Assembly (NCBI GenBank): GCA_023052935.1 | Contig: CM041298.1 | Coordinates: forward strand, 23,464,192 to 23,528,191 | Origin: Piezodorus guildinii | Taxonomy: Eukaryota; Arthropoda; Insecta; Hemiptera; Pentatomidae | Direction: 5' to 3' | DNA length: 64,000 nt | Shown here: positions 1 through 9,850 of the stretch, one piece after another | How the letters are laid out: each line of letters starts with the position of its first letter | How positions within the stretch are numbered: the first letter of the stretch is position 1 | Position numbers and translations under genes: made by a program | The notes under the pieces: generated by a model | Databases searched by the model: none | Told to the model about the DNA's origin: nothing | The model's input: the letters and a program-made list of their open reading frames with translations, nothing else

Positions 1-1143
1 GTTGGGTAAATTTTGAGGAATAGCTGGTTGTGGAACGGGTTGAGGATTTTGAAGTGTGCGTTGTTCCGGCAGGGCCTCGGCCTCTTTGTTCTGGTTCCCA
101 CCTCCAAGTAGATGGGCAAATGTTACATGGGAATCAATTGTTTTTGAAGGTTGTCTTCTGCTTCTGATCGGTTCAGCTGTTTCATCCAGATTATGAGGTT
201 TTTGGTATCTGCTTTTGAGGTTCTTGTAGATTTGACATCCCTTGTAGCTAGCCGGGTGGTCCTTCAGGCACAGAGCACAAACAGCGGGCGTTGATCTTGG
301 TCTTGTACATTCTTCTGACTTATGTTGTTCACCGCATTTCACACAGCGTGGTATGTGGTGACAATAACTTCTGGTATGACCATATGCCTGACAATTGTGG
401 CACTGCACTATTTCTTTCTTAGTGTAAGGTTTTTCAACTCTTACACTAGTATAGTATAATCTATTGAGGTCATATATTTTTTCAACTCCTGCTGATGGTT
501 CCAAGTCCACAAAAAATAGAGGCAGTGGAATTTTATCTTTTAGGACGTTGGTGACTTGTCGCACTTTATAGCCTATCTCCGTAAGTTCTTCTTGGATAGC
601 TGCTGCTGGTGTCGAAGGGTGTAGGTTTCTAATTACAACCCTTAAAGCTCTCTCCTGGCGTAACTGATATGTATGAAAATCAGCTTTGGTCTCAGTCAGA
701 TATTTTACTATTTTTCTGTAGGTTTCGGCGGTAGTCGGGGATATTTTAGTATCACTGGTTCTACTTATACAATAATAACTGTTCGGATCGGTTAATTTGT
801 TTAAATGCGCACACAGTAATTGAAAGTTTTTAATATTTTTAACAAATATTGGTGGAGGTGATGGTTCTTTTGGTGTAGGAGAAGATTCCATTGTTTCTTT
901 TTCAGTTTGAAGTATCTGAAATGGGTTCGGTGTAAAAAACGGCGATTCTTCAGTTAATCCTTGTGATGATGTGCTAGGCTGTGGTTCAGATCCTAAAGAG
1001 GTAGCTGAAGCAGTCGCTGGTGGAATCATTTTTTTATTATTATCACGGCGAGGTCTCTGTTTTGTGGGAGACGAGTTTGAACCTGCAGATCTAGATCTTT
1101 TACTTGTAACTTTCGAGGACATCACTTGATGAAAATATCGCAT
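1..1143 (-). CDS. Jockey ORF1 (gag-like nucleic-acid-binding protein), partial
   Basis: An open frame of 381 codons starts at ATG 1143-1141 and is still open at the window edge. The product is the gag-like RNA-binding protein that packages LINE RNA into ribonucleoprotein particles. The N-terminus is Ser/Arg/Pro-rich and carries the same two alternative Met codons (1 and 8) as the complete copy. A central conserved block (residues about 100-235) resembles the pre-zinc-knuckle region of arthropod Jockey ORF1. Three cysteine/histidine knuckles follow: CHNCQAYGHTRSYC, CVKCGEQHKSEEC and CALCLKDHPASYKGC. No stop or frameshift is seen, so the frame may be functional. It differs from ORF1 at 7554-8864 throughout but keeps all metal-binding residues. 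Confidence 0.85.
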   Translation of the reverse strand, partial: MRYFHQVMSSKVTSKRSRSAGSNSSPTKQRPRRDNNKKMIPPATASATSLGSEPQPSTSSQGLTEESPFFTPNPFQILQTEKETMESSPTPKEPSPPPIFVKNIKNFQLLCAHLNKLTDPNSYYCISRTSDTKISPTTAETYRKIVKYLTETKADFHTYQLRQERALRVVIRNLHPSTPAAAIQEELTEIGYKVRQVTNVLKDKIPLPLFFVDLEPSAGVEKIYDLNRLYYTSVRVEKPYTKKEIVQCHNCQAYGHTRSYCHHIPRCVKCGEQHKSEECTRPRSTPAVCALCLKDHPASYKGCQIYKNLKSRYQKPHNLDETAEPIRSRRQPSKTIDSHVTFAHLLGGGNQNKEAEALPEQRTLQNPQPVPQPAIPQNLPN

Positions 1144-1482
1144 TGATTAAAAAAAAAATAAATAGGAATAAATATATAATGGAATAAGAATAAGAAGGAA
1201 AAAAAAATAAATAAAAGAAAGATAAGGAAAAGAAAAGAAAGCCCGAGCTTGCCGAGCTAGCGGCAATCAGCTGATCAGTGACCCTCCTTTCACTTTTTCG
1301 CGATTGTAGAAAGTAAATTATAACTTTGCTTACCGAAATTTCTCCAATATTCACTGCTGTAGTATTCCTGAGGTCTAGTGATGTTTTCCAGACTGAACTC
1401 AAGCGAATTCCTACTGAAAAAAGCAAAAATCTGAGAGACGAAGTAACGTATGACTGTTATCATCGAGCGCATCAGCTGATCC
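1..1482 (-). mobile_element. Jockey-clade LINE, 5' part, cut by the window edge
   Basis: This is the 5' half of a Jockey-type non-LTR retrotransposon on the minus strand. It holds the 5' UTR (about 1144-1482) and most of ORF1, and it leaves the window at position 1. It aligns along its length with the complete element at 4396-9174, including the untranslated part: both have a GGCAATCAGCTGAT block and related splice-like TTACCG and TATGACTG segments. By eye the two copies differ by roughly a fifth of positions, so they are separate subfamilies or old and young copies. The 5' end is placed where similarity to the second copy stops. Confidence 0.85.
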
Positions 1483-1763
1483 ACAACTAAATTATGACAT
1501 GATTATTAAAAATAATTTATTATGTGTTGTAATTAGATTGTTTGAAAATGTATAAATGCAATGAAACTTTATTGATTACAGAAGCTTGAGAGGCTGAAAC
1601 GTTGCGATGACTGGAAATTAAATAAATTGTTTAAAAAAATATATCCAAGAATTCTTTTGTAAAACGGCCTAATATTTACCGAACAAATATTCAAACGAAA
1701 AACAATGACGACAATAATGAGAAAAAAGGATAATTTTTGATTTATTCATTTTTTAAATTTTAA

Positions 1764-1966
1764 ATTCCTCCGAGGCGTCTGAATAGAAGATGACCTCGAG
1801 ACCTTCTTGTTTAAAATAGTCTTGTTTAAAATAGCCTTCCATTGGGTTGCTCCTCAACAAGTCTGTCTCATGTGATTTTTCTTTTAGCATATTTACTTGT
1901 AATATAAATTACAGTTGTAAATTTCAATAAATAAATATAAAACAAAAAAAAAATAAATATTAGATG
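1764..1966 (+). mobile_element. Jockey LINE 3'-end fragment
   Basis: Translating 1764-1812 gives PPRRLNRR-stop-PRDLLV followed by TAA. This matches the C-terminus of the Jockey ORF2 that ends in NPPRRLKRQWPRDLL, but with one internal stop. The following 150 bp matches the 3' UTR of the fragment at 24528-24650 and ends in AATAAATA plus an A-rich tail. It is a severely 5'-truncated dead insertion. Confidence 0.8.
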
Positions 1967-2149
1967 TTCCATAGTGGTATAAAGATATGTCTATAAAGGT
2001 TATTGCTCATTTGTTAATACTCATGCCTTCAAATGTGGCTGGTTTTGGAAGCTATCAATAAATAAAATATGTTTATTTTCAATTGATCATTTCGGCTAAA
2101 TTGTTACTTACCATCTGCAAAAAAAATAAAGAAATATTCAATCTTCCAA

Positions 2150-2800
2150 ATAGTTAATTCATCGCATCACAAGGCCATAAAAGTCGGTGGTTTGCACGGA
2201 TCGGTGGTGGATTCAAGGAAGCCGATGGGTTCAAGTTGTAAGTCAGTCAATCGTATGCTTTTTTATAATATTGTGCATCAGTATTTGAAACTGCTGAAAG
2301 TCTAAGTCCTTGGGGAGAAATTTGTTATGTGATTAAAATGGTGCGTTTTTTCGTAATATTTTAGATCGAAAAGAATGAATTCTTTGGATGCTATAGGTTT
2401 TGGCCAAGCCCCATAGATCTATCACATATTTCGGTAAGGTTTTGATAAGTACTTTGTAAACAGTAATCTTGGTGTTCAAGGACAATTTTGATAGTTTGGA
2501 TAATAGTCCAAATCGTCTATTCAGCTGTTTCCTCGTGAATCCTCCATGACACAGTCATAGTTAAAATAAAATAGTCTTAGTTTGATTCCACCATGTAGCA
2601 CAACTAAAAAAATCGTCGAAGTGGTTTTGCACCATAAAAGTTGCCAAAATTGGGTTTTGTTGGGATGTCAAGACAGAAGGATCTTCTACAAATGTGGCTA
2701 ATAATGCGATCATTCTCAGGTAGGTCTGACATGTAGATATTAAACAGTAATGGTCCCAGTATACTGACTTGTGGAAATCCTGCTTGAACACGTTGATAAA
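2150..2800 (-). pseudogene. Jockey-like reverse transcriptase fragment
   Basis: Minus-strand translation across several frames gives decayed Jockey RT. Near 2790 there is [20 protein letters not shown], a damaged form of the GVPQGSVLGP motif. Further on there is RKQLNRRFGLLSKLSKLS, then a KTLPKYVIDLWGLAK stretch that matches the ELWGTAKH region of ORF2 at 4875-7553. Stops and frameshifts separate the pieces, and there is no endonuclease. It comes from a different Jockey subfamily than the intact copy. Confidence 0.75.
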
Positions 2801-3181
2801 ATTAAATAAAGGTTAAAAACATTAAATTTAGTTTTTTATATTAAAATTTCATATTGTGCATCATGGAAAGTTTATACAATACAAATAAGATATAATTTTG
2901 TATTTTTAGTGAAATGCATGTTTTATTCACGATTTCAAAAAAGAAGAGTCTAATCATTTATCAATATTCTATGCAAATCAATTGAAATCTTATAAACAAT
3001 TTAATAAATGGGATGTCACTGCATTGTTTGCTTTTTCATCATGAGGATTATCGAAATCGACAATATCGACCTGATTTCACTCAAATAAGCAAATTGAGAT
3101 ACCACTTATTTCCTATTTTCGGCTGTGTACACTGAGCTAGAATGGACATTCTCTGAACTTATTGTCTCTTGTAAAGATTTA
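2801..3181. other. AT-rich DNA without recognised feature
   Basis: I see no coding motif, inverted repeat or known repeat here. It is low-GC sequence between a Jockey fragment and an R-element. Confidence 0.5.
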
Positions 3182-4075
3182 TTACTTTCACTTACTATAT
3201 GTAGTAAGGATAAGTATTGCGATCGTGAAAATTTTCGAATTCCTGTTATCAACGGAAATACACGTTTTAGGATCCCCTGAGTCCAAATAATTAAGTCCCG
3301 CAAAAAGGTCTGTGTGTGTGGTAACTCTCGGGCGGTAACGGTAAGTCCTATGAAACTGAAATTTCATATTTAAGACTACTATACGCCCGAGACGAGACAA
3401 AACTTTTTTCATCTAAATGAGCTTACCAGAAGAGGCACTTTATACCATGTATTTTGCACCTTTTCTCGATTTTCTCAAAAACGGTTCTGACGATTTTGTT
3501 TAAACTCGCTATATCGATGTAAAATTTAATAGGCTTTAATATCATGTAGGTTTTATTTGGATGAAAATGGTCTGACAGGGCTTAAATGCCGATATTTTAA
3601 ATTTTCCTTTAATTTAAAGTACCTTTAATTTTGTAGATTCAATAAAAATAACTAGATTATCTTGTTAACGCTGATGAAAAACAGGTAAATATATACATTG
3701 ATTAAATTCGATACTCAACTAAAGGAGAAAACAGAAAAAATATGTTTTTAATGCAATTTTTCGTTTTTGAACATAAGAGCAGTAATATACATGTATGATA
3801 TACCGTTGGAAAGCTAAAGATTTTAGAAAAAATATTGTCTTATCCTCAAGCTTTTAAAAGTTAATAGAGAGTGATTAAAAGAAGATAAAACTAACTGATT
3901 ATTTTAGATAATAATATAATAGATTTTTTCATAAAACAAATGTTTCTATATAAATTCAATTTGATTAATTCCTTAATAGTTTCACGTATTTTTATCTCTA
4001 ACTGTATTTAAAAATTCTTTCATTGATTTTAAAAATGGAGGTCAGTGAAAGTCGTGTGTTGCCCGCACCAGATTT
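3182..4075 (+). repeat. R-element copy 1 (near full length)
   Basis: This is one copy of the ~0.9-kb family I call the R-element. It starts with ACTTTCACTTAC at 3184 and ends GGTCAGTGAAAGTCGTGTG followed by GCCCGCACCAGATTT. Typical internal landmarks are present: GATCGTGAAAATTTTCGAATT, GACAGGGCTTAAATGCCGAT and TACCGTTGGAAAGCTAAAG. The start box is an inverted copy of a box lying about 25 bp inside the 3' end. It has no coding capacity. Confidence 0.9.
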
Positions 4076-4874
4076 GTTTTCATTTTACAGTTATAATAGA
4101 AAATTATTTAAATACTGGATAGACACTATTATAGATTACTATCACAGAAACAATAATCGCAAGATGATTATATATATAAAGAATAGGAAAAGAGACTTAG
4201 GAGCAGGAATCTTCAAAGCTATTTTTCATAGATAACCTCACAAAGAATGAAATGAGTAAAATAATACAACAAAAAAATCTAATGCGGATAACACACGACT
4301 TTCGCAGTTCTTAAAATCCATTAAAGAATATTCAAATACAGTTTTAGATAAAATTAATGAAAGTAATAAAGAATTAATTAAATTAAATTTCTATATTTTT
4401 TTTTTTTTTTTTTTTTTTTTATTGAGATATATTACAATTTGTTACAAAATGAACAATAATAATATTGATAAGAGACCACATTCATACTATATATACAGAA
4501 AATAATAATAATGGTCAAATTTCATAAAATATAACATAAATTCAAATATATACAATAAAATAATAATAATAAATAAAAAACAAAACAAATCGAAACATAA
4601 ACCTATTATTGAGATAAATAAAAAGTTGGCAAATAAATAAACATCTTACACACAATCATAACTATATACAATATATACAATTGCTAAAGGGACCCCAGCA
4701 AGCGCTTTTTCCTCCACTTGTGGAGGAAAAAGCGGAATCCAAGAGATCCCAGCACCTCTATCTCAGCCGCATCACTGGTCTGAGCCAGTGGAGGCTGAGT
4801 TAGGGCGCTGTAGCCACAAACATACCGTACATGAGTGGAGGATCTGACCATTGTCAGAACTCCAGTTTAAATGT

Positions 4875-7553
4875 TTACAATAGGTCTCGTGGCCACTGCC
4901 GTTTCAATCTTCGAGGAGGATTGTAGGGATGGGTGGTGCTGGATAGGGATTGTGCTAGAGGGTTAGGATGATGACTAAGGTTCTGATGAAATTTGGAAAA
5001 TTTGGATGGTACCAGGTCTAAAACAAACGGAATATTAAGGTCATGGTGTAGGGTACAGTTGGTAACGTAATAAGGAGCATTAACTATTGTTCGGAGGACT
5101 TTGGATTGGAAGGATTGGATGCGTTTAATGTTAGAATGTTTAGCTGTCCCCCACAGTTCAAGTCCGTAGGTCCATATAGGTTTCAGTACTGTCTTGTATA
5201 TTAGTAATTTGTTGTCAACTGTAAGATGAGATTTTCTGTTTAGTAGTCTGTATAACTGGCCGAATCTGCGGTTGAGTTCTTTTCTTTTTAGTCTTGTATG
5301 TGGGTTCCACGTCAGTCTTTTGTCTAGTAAAAAGCCGAGATACCGGACTGTGTCTGAGGAAGGAAGCGGTATGGAATTGAAATTAACCGTTGGACAGGAT
5401 TTGCGTCGAAGGGTGAATGTGACGTGAGTGCATTTGCTTTCGTTCACCTTAATGCGCCAAGCATTGCACCAGTCTTCGACAAGGGAAAGGTGCTTTTGGA
5501 GATTTAGCGATGCTGCTTCAGGATCGGAATTGGATGATAAAATGGCTGTGTCATCAGCAAATGTTGCCAGAAAGGTATTGGGGTCGGTAGGGATATCGGC
5601 GGTGAAGAGGATGTAGAGGACGGGTCCTAAGACGCTGCCTTGAGGAACACCGGCCTCAACAGTATATTGTTCGGAAAATTCGGAACCACAGCGAACTCGG
5701 AAGGAGCGGTTGGATAAATAGGATCGGAGGATTAGGTATAAGGATTGAGGTAAATGGGTTTTGAGCTTAAAGAGCAGTCCCGGGTGCCACACCCGGTCAA
5801 AAGCTTGAGCTATGTCCAGAAAGGCACCCGAACAATACTCCTTGCACTCAAGGGCGGAGGAAATGTGGTCTACAACTCGGAGTCCTTGCTGAACCGTGGA
5901 ATGTTGAGGACGAAATCCGAACTGATGTGAAGGAAAATTTTGAAATTTGGCTAGGATTCGTTTTAGTAGGAGCTTTTCGAAAATTTTTGAGAGGATCGGA
6001 AGTAGGCTGATAGGTCTGTAAGATGACGTGTTGTTAGAAGGTTTGCCTGGTTTTAGGAAAAGGATCATAGTTGAATGTTTCCATAAGAGAGGAAAATAGG
6101 TAGTGCGTAGGATACAGTTATAGAGATATGTAAGGAATGTAATGGCTTTAGGTGGAAGTTGTCTTAAGATTTGGGGAGTAAGGAGATCGTATCCAGGAGA
6201 TTTGCGGAGAGGAAGCTTTTTAAGAAGATATCTGACCTCAGAGGGATTAACTGCTTTAGGTGGTAAGGATAGTGGTATTGGTGACGTGAGGAACTCTTCA
6301 ACTGCTGCAGTATGGGTTGGATTAAGCTCTGGATGAGGAGTAAAAACTTTGGAAAGGTGCTGTGCGAATTCCTCGGCCTTATGCTTGTCAGAAGCAGCCC
6401 AGGAACCATCACAGCGCCGGAGAGGATGGGAAATGGTGTGGGATTTTAGGATTCTCTTCGTGACATTCCACAGGGAATTGTCACGAGTCGAGAGAGAGGA
6501 GAGGTAGGTATTGTAGGATTGGGAACGGAAGATCGCCAACTCCCGCTTTAATTTTCTACAAAAAAAATTATAGGAGCGGCGATCTTCTGGGTGGCGGGTG
6601 CGTTGCCATAATGTTCTAGCTCGACGTTTGCTGTTGATGAGGTCTGTCAGGTGTTGTGGTAAATGGCTTTTGTAAGGAATTATTTGGGATTGTTTGGGAG
6701 AGGAGGCAGTCCAGGCGGCTTGTTGAATAGCGGTTGTAAATGAATATACGGCGTCGTCAAGGTCATTTGGGGTTTTGAGAATTACTCTGAGGTCAATATC
6801 ATTAGTGAGAATTTCGCGGAAGAGGTTCCAGTTGACAGGGCCCCTAATGAATGACGGTGGGATAGGTTTAGGAATAGGTGTTATGGATACATTTAGAATC
6901 AATGGACTATGATCAGAGGATAGTTCATCAAGGCGAGCTATGGAAAAATTCAGAGAGCCTAATCCGCTGTGGATGAAGAAGTCGAGGATGACAGGATTAC
7001 GGTTAGGATCTGTTGGCCAGTAGGTAGGAGAATCGGGAGGTAGGAGATGAAAGCGTCGGGAGTTGAGTGCAGACTGCAATGTCCGTCCACGAGAATTGGT
7101 GGTTCTAGAACCCCACTGTTGGTTCTTAGCGTTTAAGTCTGCACCCAAAATGAAGTGATTACCCAAGGAGTTGAGGAAGGATCCTAATTGGGCAGAGGAA
7201 ATGGGATGTTTAGGAGGGCAGTATGCTGATGCGATGATAAGCGGAAAGGAAAAGGTTTTGATAACGATGGAAGTTGCTTGTAGGTAATCGGGGGCGGAAA
7301 TTGGGTGTAAGTGATGGGTGAGGGATCGGCGGACTATGACAGCAGTACCGGCATGGGCTTTGCCGTCTGGATGGTCTGTCCGGTATGTCGTGTATCCTGG
7401 TATTTTAAAGTACTGTTTAGTGGTTAGTCTAGTTTCAGTAATGAGTGCAACATCAATGTTTTTGTCCTGCAGTACGGCTGTAAGTTCGTCAGTGTGAGTT
7501 CTAACACCATTCGCATTCCAAAGGAGAATGGATAAGGAATTAGGTGAGGTCAT
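4875..7553 (-). CDS. Jockey ORF2: endonuclease / reverse transcriptase (892 aa)
   Basis: ORF2 encodes the enzyme that nicks target DNA and copies the LINE RNA into it. Residues about 5-225 form an APE-type endonuclease, with LLWNANG at the start, the catalytic-site TETRL, GADLNAKNQQWGS, and SSDHSPL near its end. Residues about 470-740 form the reverse transcriptase, with YRPISLLPILSKIFEKLLL, AFLDIAQAFDRVWH, AGVPQGSVLGP and the catalytic FADDTAIL. The C-terminus ends NPPRRLKRQWPRDLL, a sequence that also marks other fragments in this window. Length is normal for Jockey. The start ATG (7553) directly follows the ORF1 stop, which suggests coupled translation. No inactivating change is visible. 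Confidence 0.95.
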   Translation of the reverse strand: MTSPNSLSILLWNANGVRTHTDELTAVLQDKNIDVALITETRLTTKQYFKIPGYTTYRTDHPDGKAHAGTAVIVRRSLTHHLHPISAPDYLQATSIVIKTFSFPLIIASAYCPPKHPISSAQLGSFLNSLGNHFILGADLNAKNQQWGSRTTNSRGRTLQSALNSRRFHLLPPDSPTYWPTDPNRNPVILDFFIHSGLGSLNFSIARLDELSSDHSPLILNVSITPIPKPIPPSFIRGPVNWNLFREILTNDIDLRVILKTPNDLDDAVYSFTTAIQQAAWTASSPKQSQIIPYKSHLPQHLTDLINSKRRARTLWQRTRHPEDRRSYNFFCRKLKRELAIFRSQSYNTYLSSLSTRDNSLWNVTKRILKSHTISHPLRRCDGSWAASDKHKAEEFAQHLSKVFTPHPELNPTHTAAVEEFLTSPIPLSLPPKAVNPSEVRYLLKKLPLRKSPGYDLLTPQILRQLPPKAITFLTYLYNCILRTTYFPLLWKHSTMILFLKPGKPSNNTSSYRPISLLPILSKIFEKLLLKRILAKFQNFPSHQFGFRPQHSTVQQGLRVVDHISSALECKEYCSGAFLDIAQAFDRVWHPGLLFKLKTHLPQSLYLILRSYLSNRSFRVRCGSEFSEQYTVEAGVPQGSVLGPVLYILFTADIPTDPNTFLATFADDTAILSSNSDPEAASLNLQKHLSLVEDWCNAWRIKVNESKCTHVTFTLRRKSCPTVNFNSIPLPSSDTVRYLGFLLDKRLTWNPHTRLKRKELNRRFGQLYRLLNRKSHLTVDNKLLIYKTVLKPIWTYGLELWGTAKHSNIKRIQSFQSKVLRTIVNAPYYVTNCTLHHDLNIPFVLDLVPSKFSKFHQNLSHHPNPLAQSLSSTTHPYNPPRRLKRQWPRDLL

Positions 7554-8864
7554 TTATGGTTTTTTTAAGGCAGGAATGAGATTTGTTACGAGATTCGTAA
7601 GGAGTGATATTAGGGGCATAACAAGGGATTTAATTTCGGAAATAAAGGATGTCATCAAACTGGTAAGGTCTGTGGCGTTTGAAGGAGGAGGAATATGAGA
7701 GATTTGTGGTGGATTAGGATTCTTAGGATTGGTTACATTTTGAGAAAGAGGTATATGTGGAATGGATTGAGGTACATTTTGTAGTTCCGGCAGGGCCACG
7801 GCTTCAGTACTTTGATTCCCACCTCCAAGTAGGTGGGCAAATGATACATTGGCATCAATAAGTTTTGAGGGTTCTCTTCTGTTTCTTACTTGTCTTGCTG
7901 TTTCATCCAGTACTTGAGGTTTTTGAAACCTGGTCCTCAGCTCCTTATAGATTTGGCATCCTTTATAGTTGGCCGGGTGGTCCTTCAGGCAATGAGCACA
8001 TACAGCTGGTGTTGATTTTGGTTTTGTACACTCCACAGACTTATGCTGTTCACCGCATTTCACGCATCGAGGTATGTGATGACAATAACTTTTAGTATGA
8101 CCATATGCTTGACAATTATGGCACTGAATTATCTCTCTCTTTGTGTAAGGTTTTTCAACTCTTACACTGGAATAGTACAATCTATTGAGGTCATAGATTT
8201 TTTCAACTCCTTCAGCTGGTTCCAAATCCACAAAAAAGAGAGGTAGAGGAATTTTATCCTTTAGGACGTTAGTGACTTGCCGCACTTTATAGCCCATCTC
8301 CGTTAGTTCTTCTTTAATAGCTTCAACTGGTGTCGAGGGGTGTAAGTTTCTGATTACAACCCTTAAAGCTCTCTCTTGGCGTAGCTGATAGGTATGGAAA
8401 TCTGCTTTGGTTTCAGTTAGGTATTTCACTATTTTTCTATATGTCTCGGCAGTAGTAGGAGATATTTTGGTATCATTGATTCTACTCATACAGTAGTAGC
8501 TGGTAGATTCGGTAATTTTGTTCAATTGCGCACACAACAACTGGAAATTTCTAATATTTTTGACAAATATTGGAGGAGGCCGTGGTTCACTAGGTATAGG
8601 AGTAGATTCCATGTTTTCTTTTTCATTATGTAAAATCTGAAAAGGATTTGGGGTGAAAAACGGCGATTCGTCAGTCATCCCTTGTGACGATGTGCCAGGT
8701 TGTGGTTCAGATTCTGAATTAGTACCGGAAGGGGTTGCTTGTAGATTTAATCTTTTATTAGTATCACGGCGGGGTCTTTGTTTTGTAGGTGACGGGATTG
8801 AACCACTAGATCTAGATCTTTTAGTTGAAGCTTTGGAGGACATTACTTGATGATAATATCGCAT
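7554..8864 (-). CDS. Jockey ORF1: gag-like protein with three zinc knuckles (436 aa)
   Basis: ORF1 encodes the RNA-binding gag-like protein of the element. The first 70 residues are Ser/Arg/Pro-rich. A conserved globular block follows at about 95-235, then three zinc knuckles at about 245-310: CHNCQAYGHTKSYC, CVKCGEQHKSVEC and CAHCLKDHPANYKGC. The C-terminal 120 residues are Pro/Asn-rich and end in a hydrophobic Leu-rich stretch. The start ATG is 8864-8862, and a second in-frame ATG lies seven codons on. Both are kept in the copy at 1-1143, so the start is not decided. The TAA stop (7556-7554) abuts the ORF2 ATG. Confidence 0.93.
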   Translation of the reverse strand: MRYYHQVMSSKASTKRSRSSGSIPSPTKQRPRRDTNKRLNLQATPSGTNSESEPQPGTSSQGMTDESPFFTPNPFQILHNEKENMESTPIPSEPRPPPIFVKNIRNFQLLCAQLNKITESTSYYCMSRINDTKISPTTAETYRKIVKYLTETKADFHTYQLRQERALRVVIRNLHPSTPVEAIKEELTEMGYKVRQVTNVLKDKIPLPLFFVDLEPAEGVEKIYDLNRLYYSSVRVEKPYTKREIIQCHNCQAYGHTKSYCHHIPRCVKCGEQHKSVECTKPKSTPAVCAHCLKDHPANYKGCQIYKELRTRFQKPQVLDETARQVRNRREPSKLIDANVSFAHLLGGGNQSTEAVALPELQNVPQSIPHIPLSQNVTNPKNPNPPQISHIPPPSNATDLTSLMTSFISEIKSLVMPLISLLTNLVTNLIPALKKP

Positions 8865-9174
8865 TTCATGTATAGAAAGTAATTAAATAATAACCAGATG
8901 TGGGAAAAAAACAATAACTTAAAAAAAGTTAAGCAAGACCAGCCTTGCCGGGCTATTGGCAATCAGCTGATATGAAGAGGTGACTCAGCATTCACTTTAC
9001 ACTGTAAATTATATCACAACTTACCGCTGTTTGCTCCAATAATAACTGTTGTTGTTATCCTGAAGTCTGATGATGTTTTCAAGACTGTGCTGAAGTGAAA
9101 CCCAACTGTAAAAGCAAGAAATCCGAGAGCCGACTTGAAATATGACTGCTATACTCACGCGCATGCGCAGAACC
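8865..9174 (-). promoter_or_regulatory. Jockey 5' UTR / presumed internal promoter
   Basis: This 310-bp leader is conserved with the leader of the other copy (1144-1482), unlike the flanking DNA. Jockey-clade LINEs carry their promoter downstream of the start site, so the promoter is expected here. I see no TATA box. Promoter function is inferred from family knowledge and conservation only. Confidence 0.5.
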
Positions 9175-9850
9175 TTCTATAGAAAATTTTGTTTTATCAA
9201 TAAACTAAAAAAACCTATTACATAATTATATAACATTTACAAGCTTGTAAAAGCTTGCTAAAATCTTTAGCATTCCAACGAAAAATGGAATTTAAAACAT
9301 TTTTTTGCAGTTTACTGCTTTAGTTGGGTATCGAACTCGTTCAAGATATAAATTAATATTTTTTTTATCGTTTTTAAAAAGGTTATATTGTCATATTTTT
9401 TAGTATGCACATAATTAGAAGAGGACTATTTGAAATATCGGCTTTTAAGCCCAGTCAGACTATATCAATCAGAATGAAACTTACATAATATTAAAGCCCA
9501 TCGATATATAGAGTTTAATCAAAATCGATAATGCCGTTTTTGAAAAAATTGCGTAAAGATGCAAAATGCATAGAATAAAGTGGCTCTTCTGGTTAGCTTA
9601 TTTTGATGAAAAAGTTGCTGTAACATTTTGGGCGTATAGTTGTCTTAAATATGAAATTTCAGTTTCATAGGACTTTTCGTTTTTGCGGGGAGTTACCACA
9701 CAGACACACATCTTTTTCCGGGACTTGGTCATCTGGACTCAGGAAACCCTAAAACATGTATTTTCGATGAAAACTGGAATTCGAAAATTTTTACTATCGC
9801 AATACTTTCCCTTACTGTATATTTCATATACAGGTTAGTGGAAGTAAAAA

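Larger units (their letters stand above)
4396..9174 (-). mobile_element. Full-length Jockey-clade LINE
   Basis: This 4.8-kb non-LTR retrotransposon is complete: 5' UTR (8865-9174), ORF1, ORF2, a 3' UTR (4421-4874) and a poly(A) tail seen as 25 T at 4396-4420. It is flanked by TTCTATA on both sides (4389-4395 and 9175-9181), a 7-bp target-site duplication. Both ORFs are uninterrupted, so it is a candidate for a recently active copy. It transposes by target-primed reverse transcription, using the ORF2 endonuclease to nick the target. Confidence 0.93.
4272..9850 (-). repeat. R-element copy 2, split by a Jockey LINE
   Basis: The minus-strand copy begins at 4272 with a degraded 3' end (AACACACGACTTTC), runs to 4395, is interrupted by the Jockey element at 4396-9174, and resumes at 9175 with TTCTATAGAAAATTTTG. 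It ends near 9850 at a degraded start box (GGTTAGTGGAAGTAAA on the plus strand). Continuity of the two halves with other R copies shows the LINE inserted later. Confidence 0.85.

Noticed and set aside
3106..3412. Two overlapping minus-strand open frames
   Set aside because: They fall in the start of an R-element and are not conserved in other copies.
4023..4235. 70-codon plus-strand frame starting ATGGAGGT
   Set aside because: The start is the conserved R-element 3' end, and the rest is AT-rich DNA without a motif.
5428..6412. Plus- and minus-strand short frames within the Jockey ORF2
   Set aside because: They are shadows of the 892-codon ORF2 with its clear RT motifs.
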